From contig JACQVC010000197.1 of assembly GCA_016209995.1 (NCBI GenBank), positions 1 to 5,520 on the forward strand: DNA of 5,520 bases, in the 5' to 3' direction. The number at the start of each line of letters is the position of its first letter. The first letter of the stretch is position 1. Of this stretch, positions 1 to 5,386 are shown piece after piece. This stretch comes from Gemmatimonadota bacterium. GTDB taxonomy: Bacteria > Gemmatimonadota > Gemmatimonadetes > Longimicrobiales > Gaopeijiaceae. The translations under genes and the position numbers were made by a program. The notes below the pieces were generated by a model. It did not search any database and was not told where the DNA came from. It worked only from the letters and a program-made list of their open reading frames with translations.

Positions 1-21
1 CACGTGGAGCCGGCCGAGTGA
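1..21 (+). CDS. Possible 3' end of an upstream gene (last six codons)
   Basis: Frame 1 reads H-V-E-P-A-E and then TGA at 19-21. The stop shares its A with an ATG at 21, making a TGATG stop-start overlap. This layout is common in translationally coupled operon genes and would mean the block begins before this window. Only six codons are visible, so neither product nor coding status can be judged. The alternative is that the YceI gene itself starts further upstream, in which case this frame means nothing. Confidence 0.25.
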   Translation, partial: HVEPAE

Positions 22-680
22 TGCAGGCCGCCGCGTTGCTGGTGGCGTTCGTTGCGTCGTGCACAAGCGATAGCCTCGGCGCGCCGGGCCGCGTACAGGG
101 CGATCTTCACATCCGAGATCTACAAGAGGTGGCGAGCGCCGCGCCGGACACTGCCTGGCGCTACACGCTGGTTCCAGAGCGCACGACCGCGGCCTTCTTT
201 GCGCGCGGCACACTGGGCAGCTTCAGGGGCACGACCTCGGATGTCAGCGGCTGGCTCGAGCTGCCGGACACCGTGGGACTCACGGGCGCACGCGGCGAGG
301 TGGAGATCCAGCTAGCGACATTGCGGACCGGCATGGGCATTCGTGACGGCGATACGCGCAGCACGCTCGAGACCGAGCGGTTCCCCGTGGCCAGCTTCGT
401 GCTGGGCGAGATCGAGCCCCTGGAGGCGGATTCGATTACTCACCGGGCCATGATCACTGGAGACCTCACCGTCCACGGGCAGCCGCGGCAGACCGAGTTC
501 ACGACGACCTACCGTTTCTCCGGGGATACGCTGTTCGCGATGGGCGAAGCGCAGGTGCGGCTCTCCGACTTCGGGATCACCAGGCGTAGGCGGTTCCTGG
601 GCCTGCTGAGCGTGGATGATCAGGTGGGTCTGGCCTTCGAGGCGATGTTCGTGCGTGAGCGTGGCGGGGGCTCCAGGTGA
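21..680 (+). CDS. YceI-family lipid-binding protein, predicted lipoprotein
   Basis: YceI proteins fold as extended lipocalin-like barrels, and some bind polyisoprenoid-type lipids in the periplasm. Family hallmarks are visible: R108-D-G-D-T-R-S-T-L-E-T-E-R-F-P122, the GDLTVHG segment at 147-153 and the late DFGI motif at 183-186. A hydrophobic stretch ends in V-A-S-C with Cys14, a good lipobox; the +2 residue is Thr, which favours outer-membrane sorting if the usual rule applies. About 220 residues is slightly longer than a bare YceI domain because of the leader and a linker of about 30 residues. Start: ATG 21 has GGAG (6-9) upstream and a GTG (18) just before it. However, the frame stays open to position 3 with Arg codons that would supply the missing charged n-region, so the true start may lie outside the window. 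The stop at 678-680 abuts the flavoprotein gene. Confidence 0.85.
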   Translation: MQAAALLVAFVASCTSDSLGAPGRVQGDLHIRDLQEVASAAPDTAWRYTLVPERTTAAFFARGTLGSFRGTTSDVSGWLELPDTVGLTGARGEVEIQLATLRTGMGIRDGDTRSTLETERFPVASFVLGEIEPLEADSITHRAMITGDLTVHGQPRQTEFTTTYRFSGDTLFAMGEAQVRLSDFGITRRRRFLGLLSVDDQVGLAFEAMFVRERGGGSR

Positions 681-685
681 ACCGT

Positions 686-1897
686 ATGCCAGCCGATGTC
701 CTCATCGTAGGGGCGGGACCGGCCGGCTGCACACTGGCCGGGCTGCTGGCGCCCCTGGGCTGGGACGTGTTGATCCTGGAGCGCACGCGCTTCCCACGAC
801 ACAAGCCCTGCGGCGAGTGCGTAAACCCGGGCGGCGTGGCAGCGCTCGAGCGTCTCGGTCTGCTCGACGTGGTGCTCGCCGCCGGCCCGGCGCGCATCAC
901 GGGGTGGCGGATCCACTCGCCGGCCGGCGACCTGGCGTGCGGTCGGTACAACCGTGAGCGGGCCGTCGGAATCGGCCTGCCGCGGGAGCGCCTCGACCAG
1001 GCGCTGGCCGTGGAGGCGGTCCGCCGCGGCGCGCGCATCGAGGAAGGCGTGCGTATGACCGGTTTCGAGGTGGACGGTAACGGATGCGTGGTCGTCCGCG
1101 CCATTGGTCCCGGCGGCCGCGCCGAGACCCTGCGGACCCGACTGCTAGTCGGCGCGGATGGGCTGCGCTCGGTCGTCGCGCGGCGAGCAGGTCTGACCGG
1201 CCGCGGGCCCAAGCTCCGGAAGCTTTCGCTCACGTGCCGTCTGCGAGGCTCCGGGCCGCCGGCAGACGCGGGCACGCTCTTCCTCGCCGATTGGGGTGTG
1301 TTCGGGCTCGCGCCGGTCAGCGGGGACGGACTCCTCTGGAACGGAACGCTCGTGGTGGACTCGACGCGTTATGGGCGACGCGTGGGAACGGATCCCATCG
1401 CTTTCTACAGGGACGCGGTGAGCACGCTGCCTCTGAGCTGGAACGGTGGCGCTCCGCGGATCGAGGCGGGACCGTGGGCCAGCGGGCCGTTCGACCGGCC
1501 GACGCGCAGCGCGGTGGGAAACTGTTGCGTACTCGTGGGGGACGCGGCCGGCTACTACGACCCCCTGACAGGCCAGGGGATCTATCAGGCGCTTCGCTCC
1601 GCCGAGCTTGCGGCGCCCGTCATCGACGCAGCGTTGCGTAAGAGGAGTTACACCGTACAGGACCTCGTGCCCTACGATTGTAGGCTGCGGCGAGAGCTGG
1701 CACCGGGCCGACGCGTGCAGCGGGCCATCGAGATGGTGGTGGCCCGGCCGGGGCTGCGCGATCGCGTGGTGCGCAGACTCGCGGCGGCGCCCACGAGCAC
1801 GGACGCGCTCATTGCCGTCACGGGCGATGTCGCCCGGGTGCGGAGGTTGCTGCAGCCGCGGGCGTGGCTGCCTGCCGTCGCCGGAGTTGGGAGTTGA
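686..1897 (+). CDS. FAD-dependent oxidoreductase, geranylgeranyl-reductase/halogenase-like family
   Basis: This 403-residue flavoprotein probably reduces or oxidises a hydrophobic substrate in the cytosol or at the membrane face. The Rossmann GxGxxG lies at G9-A-G-P-A-G14. P-R-H-K-P-C42-G-E-C45 matches the PRxKxCGE signature of geranylgeranyl reductases and related flavin tailoring enzymes. G156-A-D-G159 is the DG motif, and G285-D286 followed by G-Y-Y-D-P-L-T-G-Q-G-I (289-299) is the second FAD-binding motif. All FAD landmarks are present, so the enzyme looks intact. Start: ATG 686 has AGGTGA at 675-680. An in-frame GTG at 677 overlaps the preceding stop (GTGA) and is a real alternative, adding three residues. 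Either way it is tightly coupled to the YceI gene. Saturating reductase, hydroxylase and halogenase activities cannot be told apart by eye. Confidence 0.88.
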   Translation: MPADVLIVGAGPAGCTLAGLLAPLGWDVLILERTRFPRHKPCGECVNPGGVAALERLGLLDVVLAAGPARITGWRIHSPAGDLACGRYNRERAVGIGLPRERLDQALAVEAVRRGARIEEGVRMTGFEVDGNGCVVVRAIGPGGRAETLRTRLLVGADGLRSVVARRAGLTGRGPKLRKLSLTCRLRGSGPPADAGTLFLADWGVFGLAPVSGDGLLWNGTLVVDSTRYGRRVGTDPIAFYRDAVSTLPLSWNGGAPRIEAGPWASGPFDRPTRSAVGNCCVLVGDAAGYYDPLTGQGIYQALRSAELAAPVIDAALRKRSYTVQDLVPYDCRLRRELAPGRRVQRAIEMVVARPGLRDRVVRRLAAAPTSTDALIAVTGDVARVRRLLQPRAWLPAVAGVGS

Positions 1898-1904
1898 GCG
1901 GGTG

Positions 1905-1976
1905 ATGAGTTGGCGCGGCGTGAGAACGGGTCCACGTAGCTCTGACGGCCAGCCTGCGTTTGGGATCGGAGTGTGA
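1905..1976 (+). CDS. Possible 23-residue micro-ORF coupled to the cyclase-like gene
   Basis: An ATG at 1905 lies seven bases after the flavoprotein stop, with GGGAG at 1889-1893. It opens 23 codons, with product beginning M-S-W-R-G-V-R-T and ending F-G-I-G-V. Its TGA at 1974-1976 overlaps the ATG of the next gene (TGATG). It fills almost all of an otherwise empty 78-base gap, and the stop-start overlap would suit translational coupling. Nothing in the peptide is recognisable. A chance ORF of this length is quite likely in GC-rich DNA, so this is a hypothesis only. Confidence 0.2.
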   Translation: MSWRGVRTGPRSSDGQPAFGIGV

Positions 1977-2449
1977 TGCTGAGGGTCGATGAGCAGCTGG
2001 CGAACGCTCCTGTGCAGGCCTGCTTCAGGGTTGCGGCCGACGTCGAGCGCTGGCCGGCGATCCTGCCCCACTACCGCTGGGTGCGCTTCCGCGAGCGAGA
2101 GGGCTTCGCGCGGGGGATCGTCGAGATGGCGGCGTGGCGCACGTTCGGGATCGCGAAGTACCCGACCTGGTGGGTCTCCCGCATGGACCACGATCCGGAC
2201 GCGCCGGCCGTGCTGTACCGCCACATCGACGGGATCACGCGCGGCATGGAGGTGCGCTGGGAGTTCGAGGAGCGCGGGAGCGGTACGCTGCTGCGCGTGA
2301 TCCACCAGTGGGACGGCCCGAAGTGGCCGCTGATCGGGCGGATGGCGGCGGACGTGGTGATCGGTCCGCACTTCGTGAGCGCGATCGCGCAACGCACCCT
2401 GCGGGGGATCGCTCGCACGGCCGAAGAGGCCACCCGAGCGCAACGGTGA
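1976..2449 (+). CDS. SRPBCC / polyketide-cyclase-like (START-fold) protein
   Basis: This 157-residue protein has the size and pattern of the SRPBCC superfamily, whose helix-grip fold encloses a hydrophobic cavity. Members include aromatase/cyclases of aromatic polyketide pathways and the CoQ-binding COQ10 type. The diagnostic N-terminal part is visible: V4-D-E-Q-L-A-N-A-P-V, then D-V-E-R-W-P-A-I-L-P-H-Y-R-W-V, the usual 'xDVExWPxxxPxY' stretch after the first strand. Alternating strands follow, with W-E-F-E-E-R-G-S-G-T-L-L-R-V and a long amphipathic C-terminal helix running to the end. Start: ATG 1976 is preceded by GGGA (1962-1965) and CGGAG (1967-1971); a GTG at 1973 would add one residue. 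The neighbouring flavin enzyme and ketosynthase favour a tailoring or cyclisation role, but simple lipid or quinone binding is equally compatible. Confidence 0.8.
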   Translation: MLRVDEQLANAPVQACFRVAADVERWPAILPHYRWVRFREREGFARGIVEMAAWRTFGIAKYPTWWVSRMDHDPDAPAVLYRHIDGITRGMEVRWEFEERGSGTLLRVIHQWDGPKWPLIGRMAADVVIGPHFVSAIAQRTLRGIARTAEEATRAQR

Positions 2450-2462
2450 GACCGGGCCACCC

Positions 2463-2492
2463 GGCCGCCTCGGTCGCGAGAGCGGCCTTCTG
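2463..2492 (+). terminator. Hairpin between cyclase-like and ketosynthase genes, terminator-like
   Basis: Arms 2463-2472 (GGCCGCCTCG) and 2477-2487 pair over ten base pairs with one bulged A at 2481 and a GTCG loop. The 3' arm runs into TTCTGA. The nine bases GGCCTTCTG (2484-2492) are identical to those closing the strong terminator at 5064-5072, but here the T-rich tail is cut short. It could be a leaky terminator or attenuator, or an RNA-stabilising or processing hairpin, lowering or separating ketosynthase expression from the genes before it. Confidence 0.5.
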
Positions 2493-2496
2493 AGAC

Positions 2497-2504
2497 GAGA
2501 GAGG
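2497..2504 (+). promoter_or_regulatory. Ribosome binding site deciding the ketosynthase start
   Basis: GAGAGAGG lies eight bases before ATG 2513, an almost ideal Shine-Dalgarno and spacing. An in-frame GTG at 2504 overlaps this site and has no comparable site of its own, so ATG 2513 is preferred. Confidence 0.7.
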
Positions 2505-2512
2505 TGCCGTCG

Positions 2513-3805
2513 ATGAGCACGCGAGAAACCACGCGCAACGGGGTACGGCGGGTCGTAATCACGGGCCTCGGGCCGATCACCGCCGTCGGGATCGGGGTCG
2601 AGTCGCTCTGGCAGGGCTTGCACGGGACGCGCTCACCCATCGGAACCGTGACCCGCTTCGATGCCAGCCCGTTCCGCACGCGCATCGCCGCGGAGGTGAA
2701 CGATTTCGTGCCGGAAGACTTCATCGAACGGCGCGCGCTGCGCCGCCTCGACCGCTTCGGCCAATTCGCGATCGCGGCCACCCGGCTCGCGCTGGCCGAC
2801 GCGGCGCTCGAGCCCGAGGCCACCGACCGGGACCGCGTGGCCGTGCAGATGGGATCAGCCCTGGGCGGCGTGGCCTACGCCGAGGAGCAGTACGCGAACT
2901 ATCTCGGTCGCGGCCCGCGGGCGGTCGACCCGCTGGTCGCGCTCACGACCTTCTGCGGCGCGGCGAGCTGCAACATCGCGATCGAGTTCGGGTTCACGGG
3001 GCCGAACGCCACGAACGCGATGAGCTGCGCGTCCGGCACCATCGCGGTCGGCGAGGGATGGCGCCTCATCCGCGATGGCACGGCCGACGTGGTCATGGCC
3101 GGGGGCGTCGAGGCGCCGCTCGCCCCGCTCTCGTTCGGCGCTTTCGCCCTCATCCGCGCCATGAGCTCGCGCAACGACGATCCCGAGCAGGCCTGTCGCC
3201 CGTTCGACCGCGACCGCGACGGCTTCGTGATGGGCGAGGGAGCGTGCGTGCTGGTGCTCGAGGCGGAGGAGCACGCCCGCAGCCGAGGCGCACAGATCTA
3301 CGCCGAGCTGCGGGGCTACGGCATCACGAACGACGCTCACCACATGACCGCTCCCAAGCCCGGCGGCCGCGAAGCCGCGCGGGCGATGGCCGCAGCGCTC
3401 GCAACCGCAGGGATGGATCCCTCCGAGATCGACTACATCAACGCGCACGGGTCGTCCACGCCGCTCAACGACTCGACGGAGAGCGTGGCCATCCGCCAGG
3501 TGTTCGGCCCCCATGGCGACCGGCCGCTCGTCAGCGGCACCAAGCCGTTCCACGCCCACCCGCTCGGCGCATCCGGCGCCATCGAGGCCGCCATCTGCGC
3601 GCTGGCCATCCAGAGAGGCTGGGTCCCACCCACGCTCAACCTCGACGCACCGGGAGAAGGGTGCGACCTCAACCACGTGGCCGGATGCGGGCGGGCCACG
3701 AAGACGCGCGCGGCACTCTCCAACTCGTTCGGCTTCGGCGGCATCAACGCCAGCGTGGTCATCGCCGAGGCGCGCGACGGGTCGGGGCGTGGAAGTCAAT
3801 TCTGA
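2513..3805 (+). CDS. Beta-ketoacyl-ACP synthase, FabF (KAS II)-like
   Basis: This enzyme condenses malonyl-ACP with an acyl-enzyme to extend an acyl or polyketide chain. The 430-residue protein has the complete thiolase-fold active site. Nucleophile C172 is in M-S-C-A-S-G, H312 in N-A-H-G-S-S-T-P, and K344 and H349 in K-P-F-H-A-H-P-L-G. As I recall the E. coli FabF numbering (C163, H303, K335, H340), each is shifted by exactly nine, so spacing is conserved. The gating F-G-F-G-G loop is at 406-410. The usual Gly before the second His (KxxxGH) is Ala here. A ten-residue tail follows the domain. Because Cys is present, this is a catalytic ketosynthase and not a chain-length factor. Being last in a block with cyclase-like and flavin enzymes argues for specialised lipid or polyketide synthesis, though a housekeeping FabF cannot be excluded. 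No ACP or FabG lies nearby in the window. Confidence 0.93.
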   Translation: MSTRETTRNGVRRVVITGLGPITAVGIGVESLWQGLHGTRSPIGTVTRFDASPFRTRIAAEVNDFVPEDFIERRALRRLDRFGQFAIAATRLALADAALEPEATDRDRVAVQMGSALGGVAYAEEQYANYLGRGPRAVDPLVALTTFCGAASCNIAIEFGFTGPNATNAMSCASGTIAVGEGWRLIRDGTADVVMAGGVEAPLAPLSFGAFALIRAMSSRNDDPEQACRPFDRDRDGFVMGEGACVLVLEAEEHARSRGAQIYAELRGYGITNDAHHMTAPKPGGREAARAMAAALATAGMDPSEIDYINAHGSSTPLNDSTESVAIRQVFGPHGDRPLVSGTKPFHAHPLGASGAIEAAICALAIQRGWVPPTLNLDAPGEGCDLNHVAGCGRATKTRAALSNSFGFGGINASVVIAEARDGSGRGSQF

Positions 3806-3990
3806 CGCGAAAATAACCCGAAAGTCTGGATCGGACCGCGACCCCTCAGCGAGTGGGAACCCACCGATCGCATGCGGGTACTCGGGCACGCGGCGTCGCC
3901 TTAGGTTGAAGCCGCAGAACTGGATACAGCGAGGCCTGAACATGTGTCTTCTGGCCGGCGCGTGTCCGGATGATTCGCTGCAGAAAAGTG

Positions 3991-4019
3991 TTGCTGTGAC
4001 GCACGATTTTGCATACATT
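3991..4019 (+). promoter_or_regulatory. Candidate promoter P1 for the sigma factor gene
   Basis: TTGCTG (3991-3996) is followed after exactly 17 bases by TACATT (4014-4019), a fair sigma-70 pair in AT-enriched DNA. The same bases also read as TTG, 20 bases, then TACATTT, which fits the Bacteroidota-style TAnnTTTG element except for its last base. Transcription would begin near 4026 and leave a leader of about 125 bases. Confidence 0.45.
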
Positions 4020-4097
4020 TCGCTGGTTGTAGTCGCGGGGACCAGGGTGCCTCAACTCCGTTCCTCGCTTGAGGATCCACGCAGCGAGCGCGATCGG

Positions 4098-4126
4098 TTG
4101 TTACGGACTCGTTGCGTATGTTTAGA
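4098..4126 (+). promoter_or_regulatory. Candidate promoter P2, close to the sigma factor start
   Basis: TTGTTA (4098-4103) is followed after 17 bases by TTTAGA (4121-4126), a weak -10. An overlapping TATGTTTA (4117-4124) fits TAnnTTT but lies only 16 bases from the TTG. Transcription from here would leave a leader of about 20 bases, just enough for GGTGA (4138-4142). It is weaker than P1 on sequence grounds. Confidence 0.28.
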
Positions 4127-4152
4127 ACCCTTAGCCCGGTGAATGCGGATTC

Positions 4153-5013
4153 ATGTTCGCCACATCGCGTGCCCTGGATTCGTTCGATCAATACCTGCAG
4201 GATGTTGAGAAGTATCCCCTCATTCAGAATCCCGAGGAAGAGAGAGCGCTGGCCCGTCGCGCCCGCAAGGGTGACAAAGAGGCGGCCGAGCGTCTCGTAA
4301 CGGCCAACCTCCGGTTCGTGATCTCCTACGTGAAGAAGTACCAGGGCCGCGGCTTGGGGCTCGCGGAGCTGGTGTGCATCGGGAACGAGGGCCTTCTCAA
4401 GGCGGTGAAGAAGTTCGATCCGGACAAAGGCGTGAAGTTCATCTCGTACGCGGTGTGGTGGATTCGTCAGACGGTGCTGCAGGCGCTCGCGGAGCAGACC
4501 CGCTCGGTTCGCATCCCGCTGAACCAGAACTCGAACCTGGCCAAGCTGTCGCGCACGGAGACGGCGCTCACGCAGCACCTGGGGCGTTCGCCGACCGATC
4601 AGGAGATCGCCAAGGAGATGGGCGAGCCGCTGGATACGATCCGCGCGTTGCGCCGGGTCGCGGCCAGCGAACTGAGCCTGGATGCCCCGATCGACCGGAG
4701 CGACCGCGACAGCGCGAGCTTCGGCGAGCGGTTCGCGGGCGCCGAGGGCGGCGACATCGAGGAGAACGTGGAGGCCATCGCCCGCAGGGACTTCATGGAC
4801 CTCATGTTCGAGAAATATCTCACGGAGCGCGAGCGCAAGATCCTCTACCTGTACTACGGCCTGGACGACGGAGAGGAGCGCACGCTCGAAGAGATCGGGT
4901 CGCTCCTCGGCGTCACACGCGAGCGCATCCGGCAGATCCGCAACCGCGCGTTCGAGAAGCTACGCGAGAGCCCGGACGGAGCTTCGCTCGCCGGGTTCTG
5001 GACCGCGAACTAG
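4153..5013 (+). CDS. Primary-type sigma-70 factor (RpoD/SigA-like, no region 1.1)
   Basis: The 286-residue protein directs RNA polymerase to promoters. Region 1.2 starts at about residue 9 (D-S-F-D-Q-Y-L-Q-D-V-E-K-Y). Regions 2.1-2.4 span about 43-112, with the core-binding and -10-melting W102-W-I-R-Q106. Region 3 covers about 120-200. Region 4 covers about 215-275, with the helix-turn-helix ending T-R-E-R-I-R-Q-I-R (255-263), which normally reads the -35 box. Length and architecture match the short primary sigmas of the FCB group rather than the region-1.1-bearing E. coli RpoD (about 613 residues). L109 stands where E. coli has T440, and N124/S127 stand at H455/E458, so -10 and extended -10 reading may differ. 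ATG 4153 is the only good start: in-frame TAG at 4132, GGTGA at 4138-4142. Whether it is the main vegetative sigma or a paralogue cannot be settled here. Confidence 0.93.
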   Translation: MFATSRALDSFDQYLQDVEKYPLIQNPEEERALARRARKGDKEAAERLVTANLRFVISYVKKYQGRGLGLAELVCIGNEGLLKAVKKFDPDKGVKFISYAVWWIRQTVLQALAEQTRSVRIPLNQNSNLAKLSRTETALTQHLGRSPTDQEIAKEMGEPLDTIRALRRVAASELSLDAPIDRSDRDSASFGERFAGAEGGDIEENVEAIARRDFMDLMFEKYLTERERKILYLYYGLDDGEERTLEEIGSLLGVTRERIRQIRNRAFEKLRESPDGASLAGFWTAN

Positions 5014-5040
5014 CAGATCGCGGAGTCGGCAGCGAGCGCG

Positions 5041-5075
5041 GGCCCTGCACCCAGGCGGTGCGGGGCCTTCTGTTT
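5041..5075 (+). terminator. Strong rho-independent terminator of the sigma factor gene
   Basis: GGCCCTGCACC (5041-5051) and GGTGCGGGGCC (5057-5067) pair over 11 base pairs with a single G-T wobble and a CAGGC loop, followed directly by TTCTGTTT (5068-5075). It begins 27 bases after the sigma stop codon. It should separate the sigma factor transcript from the zinc-ribbon gene, apart from any read-through. Confidence 0.85.
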
Positions 5076-5137
5076 GCGGAACCGGAGCGGGGCGCGGAGA
5101 GTACCAGAATCGACCCACGAACAGGCGGCGATGCGGT

Positions 5138-5155
5138 CGACCCGGCTTCGGGTCG
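5138..5155 (+). promoter_or_regulatory. Hairpin next to the ribosome binding site of the zinc-ribbon gene
   Basis: CGACCCG (5138-5144) and CGGGTCG (5149-5155) form a perfect 7-bp GC-rich stem with a GCTT loop. It ends one base before the Shine-Dalgarno GGAGG (5157-5161). It could tune ribosome access, or it may be incidental in GC-rich DNA. Confidence 0.35.
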
Positions 5156-5156
5156 C

Positions 5157-5161
5157 GGAGG
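5157..5161 (+). promoter_or_regulatory. Ribosome binding site of the FmdB-like gene
   Basis: GGAGG lies six bases before ATG 5168, near-ideal spacing. This selects that ATG over the long open frame running through the sigma gene in the same phase. Confidence 0.75.
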
Positions 5162-5167
5162 TTGACG

Positions 5168-5386
5168 ATGCCGATCTACGAGTATCGATGCCCTGGCTGC
5201 GACAGCAAGTTCGAGCGGCGGCTCAAATTCTCGGAAATGAACGAGGCGCAGTCGTGCCCCGCCTGCGGCTCGGAGGCCGAACGTCAGCTTTCGGTGACCG
5301 CACCGTTACCCGTGGCCGCGGGCGTGGCGGCAAGCTGCCCGACGACCGGGAAACCGTGCCATTGTGGCGGCTGGGCGGACGCGTAA
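5168..5386 (+). CDS. FmdB-type zinc-ribbon protein
   Basis: This 72-residue protein begins M-P-I-Y-E-Y-R-C-P-G-C, the classic opening of the FmdB/CxxC-CxxC zinc-ribbon family, named after a proposed regulator of formamidase genes. C8/C11 and C30/C33 form two CxxC knuckles spaced to hold one zinc ion. The middle segment K20-F-S-E-M-N-E-A-Q-S is the usual linker. The rest is Ala/Val-rich and then carries C57 and C64-H-C66, extra potential ligands beyond the core. The molecular role of the family is poorly known and DNA binding is not established. Small, soluble and cytoplasmic is the likely form. It sits 154 bases after the sigma gene, separated by a strong terminator; I see no convincing promoter in the gap, so it may rely on read-through or an atypical promoter. 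Confidence 0.88.
   Translation: MPIYEYRCPGCDSKFERRLKFSEMNEAQSCPACGSEAERQLSVTAPLPVAAGVAASCPTTGKPCHCGGWADA

Larger units (their letters stand above)
3806..4152. other. 347-bp intergenic region upstream of the sigma factor gene
   Basis: I see no supportable gene on either strand here. Base composition becomes visibly AT-richer from about 3980 to 4130, where two promoter candidates lie. No hairpin with a T-tract follows the ketosynthase stop, so transcripts from the upstream block may read through. Weak structures include GATCGG (3829-3834) with CCGATC (3864-3869) around a small GTGG/CCAC stem. At 4050-4088, CCTCAA/TTGAGG and CTCGCT/AGCGAG overlap, so only one of the two can form at a time. Confidence 0.7.

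Noticed and set aside
1145..2623. 492-codon open frame on the minus strand
   Set aside because: It lies antisense across three well-supported genes, its product is Arg/Pro/His-rich without recognisable motifs, and long antisense frames are expected in GC-rich coding DNA.
3058..3816. 252-codon + strand frame inside the ketosynthase
   Set aside because: It is an out-of-frame shadow, very rich in Arg, Gly and Pro, and the overlapping frame has the full ketosynthase active site.
3853..3864. GTGGGAACCCAC as a terminator for the ketosynthase gene
   Set aside because: At most a 4-bp stem with a sensible loop and no T-tract; too weak to call.
2855..4018. 387-codon open frame on the minus strand
   Set aside because: It is antisense to the ketosynthase, low in complexity and without family motifs; an artefact of GC-rich codon use.
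3901..4578. Minus-strand frame spanning the sigma promoter region
   Set aside because: It is mostly antisense to the sigma factor, has no recognisable domain, and crosses the best promoter candidates.
5073..5110. Promoter for the zinc-ribbon gene from TTTGCG and TACCAG
   Set aside because: The spacing is 23 bases and both hexamers are poor, so no promoter can be supported there.
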